From JBCCFW01 sp039029535 (GTDB lineage: Bacteria > Acidobacteriota > JBCCFW01): a stretch of 34,697 nt of DNA. Numbering within the stretch: the stretch's first letter is position 1; each line of letters opens with the position of its first letter. The notes beneath the pieces are model-generated. The model did not search any database. It was not told where the DNA came from and saw only the letters and a list, made by a program, of their open reading frames with translations. The stretch spans positions 1 through 34,697 of the forward strand of contig JBCCFW010000070.1 of assembly GCA_039029535.1 (NCBI GenBank), written 5' to 3'. Below are positions 30,459 through 34,697 of the stretch, one piece after another. The position numbers were made by a program, and so were the translations under genes.

Positions 30459-32264
30459 TCAGATCGACCGCGTCAGGCCATCGGGTGACTGCAGGGCGAT
30501 GACCGTGTCGCCCGCCTGGAGCTTCGCCGGGTTGCGGGCGGTCACCACCTGCAGCTTGCCCTTGGCCGAGAGCACGAAGAGCGGTCGCGCCTCCTGGCCG
30601 TGCCGCTCCTCGTACTCGGCCGGACCGAATTCCGCCGACAGCTTCGTCGATCGGAAGCGGGCGTCGGTGTCCAGCGTGCGACGCAGGGTCTCGGCGTCGA
30701 GCACCGTGTCCCAGAGCACCCGCGCTCGCAGGTGATGGGGTGCGGGCACCTCGTCACTGCCGGCCTCGGGGAGCTGATAGCACTCGCTGCGCGAGAACAG
30801 CTCGGCAAAGTGCAGGGCGGACAGGCGGTTGACGTGGTCGTTGGCGGTCACCGCCAGGACCCGTCCGATGCCGGTGAGGTCGAGCTCGTCCTCGACGTGC
30901 TCCTCCAGGGCGTTGCCGTGATGCGCCGGCAGGCCGGCGAGTCGGGCCTTCACGACCGACCGTCGGTTGCCGTCGAGCAGCAGCACGGGGATGCCGTTGT
31001 CCTGGAGGATCTTCGCGAGGTCGCGCACCCAGGGTGGTGCTCCGATGAAGAGGATGCCCTCGCGTGGTCCGGCGCCGAGACCGAGTCGACGGGCGAGCGG
31101 TCGGCTCGAGAGACCGTGGACGACGATGGTGCTCACGATGACGAGGAAGGTCACCGGCACGAGCTTGTCCGCGCCCGGGATGCCGTGCTCGTGGAGACGC
31201 TCGGCAAAGACCGACGCCACCGCCGCCGACACCACGCCCCGAGGGTGCATCCAGGCGAGGAAGCCGCGCTGACCCATGGTGAGCTCGGAGCCGAAGGTCG
31301 AGAGCGCCACCGACAGCGGGCGGGCGATGAGCACGAGCGCCGCGACGAAGGCGACGCTGCCCCAGCCCAGGCTCGCGATGGCCTCGCGTGAGATGCGGGC
31401 CGAAAGCAGGATGAACAGGCTCGCGAGCAGGAGGACGCGGAGGTTCTCCTTGAACTCGACCACGTGACTGACGTCGACGCTGCGCTGGTTCACCAGCCAC
31501 GCGCCCATGACCGTCACCGTCACGAGCCCCGACTCCTCCATGAGCGCCTGGGACACGACGAAGGCGCCGACGCCCAGGGCGAGCGTGACGGGGCTCTGAA
31601 GATGATCGGGGATGAGCCGATGCCGGAGCGCGAAGACCAGCGCGGCGCCCGCCGCCAGTCCGAGCACCGCGCCGAGGGCGAGGGTGGCGAGGAGGCCGGT
31701 GACGAGCGTGGAGGTCGCGCCGGCGGTGCTCCCGCTGAGGACCACCTTCAAGACGAGCACGGCGAAGATCGCGCCGAGCGCGTCGACGAGCATGGCCTCC
31801 CACTTGAGGAGTGACGACAGCTCCCGGCTCGGCTGGACCAGCCGGAGGATGGGGAGGACCACCGTCGGTCCCGAGACCACCAGCACGGACGCGAGCAGCC
31901 AGGACAGGCCGGTGGGGAGATCCAGAAAGTAGATGCCAGCGAGGGTGCCGACGCCGATGGTCACCACGCTCCCGATGAGGAGCAGGCGGGTGAGCACGGC
32001 GGACAGGCCGCGGATCTCGCGGAGGTTGAGGCTGAGCCCACCCTCGAGCAGGACGAGCCCGACGAAGAGGGAGACGAGGGGGGAGAGCGCATCGCCGAGC
32101 AGGGCGTCGGGGTCGATCCAGCCGAGACCCGCCTGACCGGTGCCGAGACCCACCGCCAGCAGCAGGAGGATGGCCGGTTGTCGCAGCCGCCAGGCGATCC
32201 ACTGGGAGAGCACCCCCAGCACGATGATGGCGGCCAGGCCGAGAAGGGTGTGGTGCTCGTGCAT
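30459..32264 (-). CDS. Cation/proton antiporter (CPA1, NhaP/KefC-like) with C-terminal TrkA-N domain
   Basis: The product is 601 aa from ATG 32264, which starts directly at the first helix ('LLGLAAIIVLGVLSQWIAWRLRQPAILLLLAVGLGTG'); the upstream extension is not membrane-like. About 12 membrane segments fill residues 1-400. They include 'LLEGGLSLNLREIRG', 'VVSGPTVVLPIL' (a T-V-V-P variant of the usual TDP motif) and 'KWEAMLVDALGAIFAVL' (like the family's E-x-x-x-ND-G, with Asp kept). From about residue 400 there is a TrkA-N/Rossmann domain ('GILFIGAPPWVRDLAKILQDNGIPVLLLD') and a TrkA-C-like end. It exports Na+ or K+ in exchange for H+; the nucleotide domain gates it. It converges with the aldehyde dehydrogenase gene, 9 bp apart. 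Confidence 0.9.
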   Translation of the reverse strand: MHEHHTLLGLAAIIVLGVLSQWIAWRLRQPAILLLLAVGLGTGQAGLGWIDPDALLGDALSPLVSLFVGLVLLEGGLSLNLREIRGLSAVLTRLLLIGSVVTIGVGTLAGIYFLDLPTGLSWLLASVLVVSGPTVVLPILRLVQPSRELSSLLKWEAMLVDALGAIFAVLVLKVVLSGSTAGATSTLVTGLLATLALGAVLGLAAGAALVFALRHRLIPDHLQSPVTLALGVGAFVVSQALMEESGLVTVTVMGAWLVNQRSVDVSHVVEFKENLRVLLLASLFILLSARISREAIASLGWGSVAFVAALVLIARPLSVALSTFGSELTMGQRGFLAWMHPRGVVSAAVASVFAERLHEHGIPGADKLVPVTFLVIVSTIVVHGLSSRPLARRLGLGAGPREGILFIGAPPWVRDLAKILQDNGIPVLLLDGNRRSVVKARLAGLPAHHGNALEEHVEDELDLTGIGRVLAVTANDHVNRLSALHFAELFSRSECYQLPEAGSDEVPAPHHLRARVLWDTVLDAETLRRTLDTDARFRSTKLSAEFGPAEYEERHGQEARPLFVLSAKGKLQVVTARNPAKLQAGDTVIALQSPDGLTRSI

Positions 32265-32395
32265 CGGGCGTCCGCGAGGAGGTGGGGCCGGGTGAGCCCG
32301 GGCCGCACGGAGCGCGGACCATGGCACGGCCGGAGGCGCGCTTCCAAGCGACATCGCGGGAAAACTCGTGCGGTCGGCGATGGCATGATCGGGGC

Positions 32396-32743
32396 ATGAG
32401 TGAGTCACCCACGCTTTGGATTCCGACCTGCCCCGAGACCGACGTGACCGAGGGTTGCCTGACCCATCACGAGACGGAGGGTCGCGCCTTTCTCCTGACC
32501 CGCGTCGAGGGCGAGATCCGCGCTTTCCGCAACCTCTGCACGCATCAGTTCCTGGTCATGGACGACTGCGAGGCCGAGGGCGACTCCTTCCAGTGCCCCT
32601 ACCACGGCGTCCGCTATGCACTGGCCACCGGGGAGGTCACCGATGACGGTGGCTTCAACGGCATCCAGGCGCTCACGAGCTACCCGATCCGGGTGACCGA
32701 CGGCACCGTGGAGCTCGAGGTGCCGGAGCGCGAACGACCCTGA
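32396..32743 (+). CDS. Rieske [2Fe-2S] ferredoxin-type protein
   Basis: The product is 115 aa from ATG 32396. The cluster ligands are C48-T-H50 and C67-P-Y-H70 ('LCTHQ' and 'QCPYHG'), spaced as in Rieske ferredoxins of dioxygenase and nitrite-reductase-small-subunit type. No membrane anchor is seen, so it is a soluble electron carrier. The partner oxygenase is not in the window. Its stop overlaps the probable CTG start of the next gene. Confidence 0.9.
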   Translation: MSESPTLWIPTCPETDVTEGCLTHHETEGRAFLLTRVEGEIRAFRNLCTHQFLVMDDCEAEGDSFQCPYHGVRYALATGEVTDDGGFNGIQALTSYPIRVTDGTVELEVPERERP

Positions 32744-33717
32744 GCGAGCCGGCCGAGCCGGGCGCCGTCGACGATCCGCGGAGCCCCTGGGCTCGCTCGC
32801 TCGACCCGCCGGTCACCAAGCTCGAGTGGCACCTCGACGACGCGGTCACCGGCGAGGATCTCCTGGCCGAGCTGCGCGAGCGGAGCGCAGCCGACGACGC
32901 GGGATGGGAGCGCTTGCTCCGACACGCCGGCGTCCACCTCGACGGCCATCGTCTCGATCCGAGTCGCCTGCCGCGGCTGGTCGCGGTCGGCACGCGGGTG
33001 ACCGCCTACCTGTTCGCCGCGGAACCCGGTGAGCTGGTCCTGCCCGACGACGCGATCCTCCTCGACGAGGGGGGAGTGGTCGCCGTCAACAAGCCGGCGG
33101 GCTTCACCGTGCAGGGGAGTCGGGCGAGCTGCCTGAGCTCCCTGGAGCGGATGCTGCGCGAGCGGCTGGATTGCCCTCGCCTGGCTCCCGCCCACCGGCT
33201 CGACCGCGAGACGAGCGGGGTCGTGCTGTTCGCCCGCGACGGCGAGGCGGCGTCGGTGCTCGGCAAGCAGTTCCAGCGACGACAGGTGAGCAAGGAGTAC
33301 CTCGCCGTGGTCCATCCGTCACCCCGTCAGGCGGAGTGGACCGTCGAGGGCTGGCTGCACCGCGTGCCGCATCGGGCGCACTCGTCCTTCGAGCTGCGCG
33401 ACGAGGGCGGTGACGACGCCAAGCACAGCAAGAGCGAGTTCGAGTTCCTCGAGCGAGGCGGGAAGCGGGGTCTGGTGCGAGCACGACCCATCACCGGACG
33501 CACGCACCAGCTCCGCGTGCATCTCCTGGCCGGTGGTCATCCGATCGTGGGTGACTCGCTCTACGGTCCGGCCTGGTGTGAGGGCGAGCCGCATGCGGCG
33601 TCGCGCTTGCAGCTCCACGCTGCTTGCATCCGCTTCGAGCTGGTGGTCGATGGGAAGCGACGGCGCCGTGAGGTGGAGGCGGCGCCGCCGGCGGACTTCG
33701 GGCTGGACGCGAGCTGA
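32740..33717 (+). CDS. RluA-family RNA pseudouridine synthase, probable CTG start
   Basis: The product is 325 aa if it begins at CTG 32740, which makes a CTGA overlap with the Rieske stop like the GTGA overlaps elsewhere. The first conventional start (TTG 32914) would cut off 58 codons that read as good protein and lead into an S4-like segment ('WERLLRHAGVHLDGHRL'). The catalytic motif is HRLDRETSGVVLFAR (Asp at about 155). 'SKEYLAVV' and 'GRTHQLRVHLLAGGHPIVGDSLYG' are standard RluA segments. It converts uridine in rRNA or tRNA to pseudouridine; the site cannot be told. Confidence 0.85.
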   Translation: MSEPAEPGAVDDPRSPWARSLDPPVTKLEWHLDDAVTGEDLLAELRERSAADDAGWERLLRHAGVHLDGHRLDPSRLPRLVAVGTRVTAYLFAAEPGELVLPDDAILLDEGGVVAVNKPAGFTVQGSRASCLSSLERMLRERLDCPRLAPAHRLDRETSGVVLFARDGEAASVLGKQFQRRQVSKEYLAVVHPSPRQAEWTVEGWLHRVPHRAHSSFELRDEGGDDAKHSKSEFEFLERGGKRGLVRARPITGRTHQLRVHLLAGGHPIVGDSLYGPAWCEGEPHAASRLQLHAACIRFELVVDGKRRRREVEAAPPADFGLDAS

Positions 33718-33733
33718 GTCGCTCGGGTCGTCG

Positions 33734-34697
33734 TCAGGGACAGCCCTCCGGGCTCTCGGGGCGAGGACGTCCCGAGGAGTCCCTGCCGTAGCCGGACTCA
33801 CCACCGTCTCCGATGGTGACCAGGTAGTAGGCGTTGGTCGAGGTGAGAGGGGAGAGCTGCGAGATCGAGGACTCGGCGCAAGCGATGCGGACGTGGTCGT
33901 ACGCAGCGTCGCGGTGGAGTCGGTCCAGGCTGCCGCGATGGAGGTCGTGCGGTCCCGCGCAGTGGCTCTCGAAGCTCACGCGGAGCTCGGCTGGCGAGGC
34001 CCGCTCCACGCGGACGATGGGCTGACCGAAGGGTGCGCCATCCCGTTCCACGTCCAGGGCGACGGCGGTCGTGCTGGCGACGCGACCGCTGGTGTCGGTC
34101 GCTCGGACGGTCAGGGTTCGGCCGGGCTCGACGGTGAGCTCGAAGCTCGGCGCCCGGCCGCAGCCAGTGCAAAGCACGGTCTCGGGTCCGCCGTCGAGCG
34201 AGTAGGCCATCTCGGAGATCTCGGCCGTGCCCACCACGCGGGTTCGGAACCGAGGCAGGGCACCCTCACCGCAGCTCCGGAGCACGCCGTCGAGCTCGAC
34301 GCCGAGGTTGTCGTGGAGGCGGAGCCTCTGCTGACAGCCGACGGCGATCTCGGGTCCGGCGATGATGGCGAAGCTGGTGCCAGCGGGGTCGTCGAAGCTG
34401 ATTCGTGGCGTGAGCTGATACTGCCCTTCAGGCAGCAGGCCTCCGATCCATCCGGTGAGACCGTCGTCATCGAGAACACCACTCCAACAGACGTTCATGG
34501 TGCGGTCGACTGGCTGTCCCCAGGCGTCGAGGCCGAGGAGTGAGCCGGAAGCGCCGAGTCCGAACAGGGACTCGTCGAAGGGGATGCCGCCGGACTGCAC
34601 CTCCAGCTGGACCTCGCTCAGGCAGCACCGGGCTTCGAATGGGACGCGGCTCCCCTCCTCGCCCCGTAGCTCCTCTAGGTGATCGTGGAGGATGAAG
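33734..34697 (-). CDS. C-terminal part of an unrecognised, probably extracytoplasmic protein; 5' end outside the window
   Basis: The frame is open from the window edge to the stop at 33734, giving about 320 residues. It reads as beta-rich, Cys-containing modules: 'FEARCCLSEVQLEV', 'MNVCWSGVLDDDGLTGWIGGLLPEGQYQLTP', then an Ig-like stretch 'MAYSLDGGPETVLCTGCGRAPSFELTVEPGRTLTVRATDTSGRV'. It ends with a Cys- and Tyr-containing segment ('NAYYLVTIGDGGESGYG'). The last part is typical of fibronectin-like 'YYLVT' ends in MYXO/Planctomycete surface proteins. I do not recognise a named family. The signal peptide, if any, is beyond the window. Confidence 0.8.
   Translation of the reverse strand, partial: FILHDHLEELRGEEGSRVPFEARCCLSEVQLEVQSGGIPFDESLFGLGASGSLLGLDAWGQPVDRTMNVCWSGVLDDDGLTGWIGGLLPEGQYQLTPRISFDDPAGTSFAIIAGPEIAVGCQQRLRLHDNLGVELDGVLRSCGEGALPRFRTRVVGTAEISEMAYSLDGGPETVLCTGCGRAPSFELTVEPGRTLTVRATDTSGRVASTTAVALDVERDGAPFGQPIVRVERASPAELRVSFESHCAGPHDLHRGSLDRLHRDAAYDHVRIACAESSISQLSPLTSTNAYYLVTIGDGGESGYGRDSSGRPRPESPEGCP

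Noticed and set aside
1..34697. tRNA, rRNA, CRISPR arrays, transposases
   Set aside because: No cloverleaf with a GTTCGA-type arm, no rRNA-like tract, no regularly spaced direct repeats and no transposase-like protein were found by eye.

Overview
The window is high-GC, densely coded bacterial DNA. Many genes overlap by 4 bp (GTGA, ATGA and probably one CTGA). The gene set includes a soluble Ser/Thr kinase, long tetratricopeptide (TPR) proteins, a secreted GH9-type hydrolase, NACHT-FGE proteins and a PhnCDE-type transporter. This fits a Planctomycetota-like or other deep-branching, gene-rich lineage. The assignment is an inference from gene content; there is no rRNA or tRNA here to confirm it.

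Left part (1-8508): a partial oligopeptide-type ABC solute-binding lipoprotein, thiC and a secreted GH9-family protein lie on the minus strand. Divergent from them is a two-gene plus-strand operon, made of an Arg-rich protein with a degenerate kinase-like C-terminus and a small membrane protein.

Central island (about 8567-17401): this is the striking part, a complete diversity-generating retroelement (DGR). On the minus strand, in order, are target gene VP2 (with VR2), an HTH-helical protein gene, avd, the template repeat (TR), a structured spacer and the DGR reverse transcriptase. A second target gene, VP1 (with VR1), converges on the reverse transcriptase from the plus strand. Both targets are about 1000-residue STAND-type proteins: an N-terminal DUF4062/nucleoside-deoxyribosyltransferase-like domain, a NACHT NTPase and a C-terminal FGE-sulfatase (C-type-lectin-fold) domain whose last 50 or so residues are the variable repeat. 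In the central part of TR, all 21 differences from the two VRs fall on template adenines, almost all in AAC codons. A hairpin lies about 30 bp downstream of each target gene, together with a cluster of TTGCCG/CGGCAA half-sites. I infer a conflict or self-recognition system: a diversified ligand-sensing domain controls a NACHT switch that fires a TIR-like or nucleotide-acting effector.

Right part (17436-34697): a coupled minus-strand operon (Tam-like methyltransferase, addiction-module-like small protein, RlmD/TrmA-family RNA methyltransferase) runs towards VP2. A 754-bp gene-free stretch follows, then a minimal Ser/Thr kinase and a four-gene phosphonate-type ABC transporter. Next come two tandem paralogous TPR proteins (minus) preceded by a six-codon leader ORF, an aldehyde dehydrogenase, a cation/proton antiporter with a TrkA-type domain, a Rieske ferredoxin coupled to an RluA-type pseudouridine synthase, and the C-terminal part of an unrecognised protein cut by the window end.
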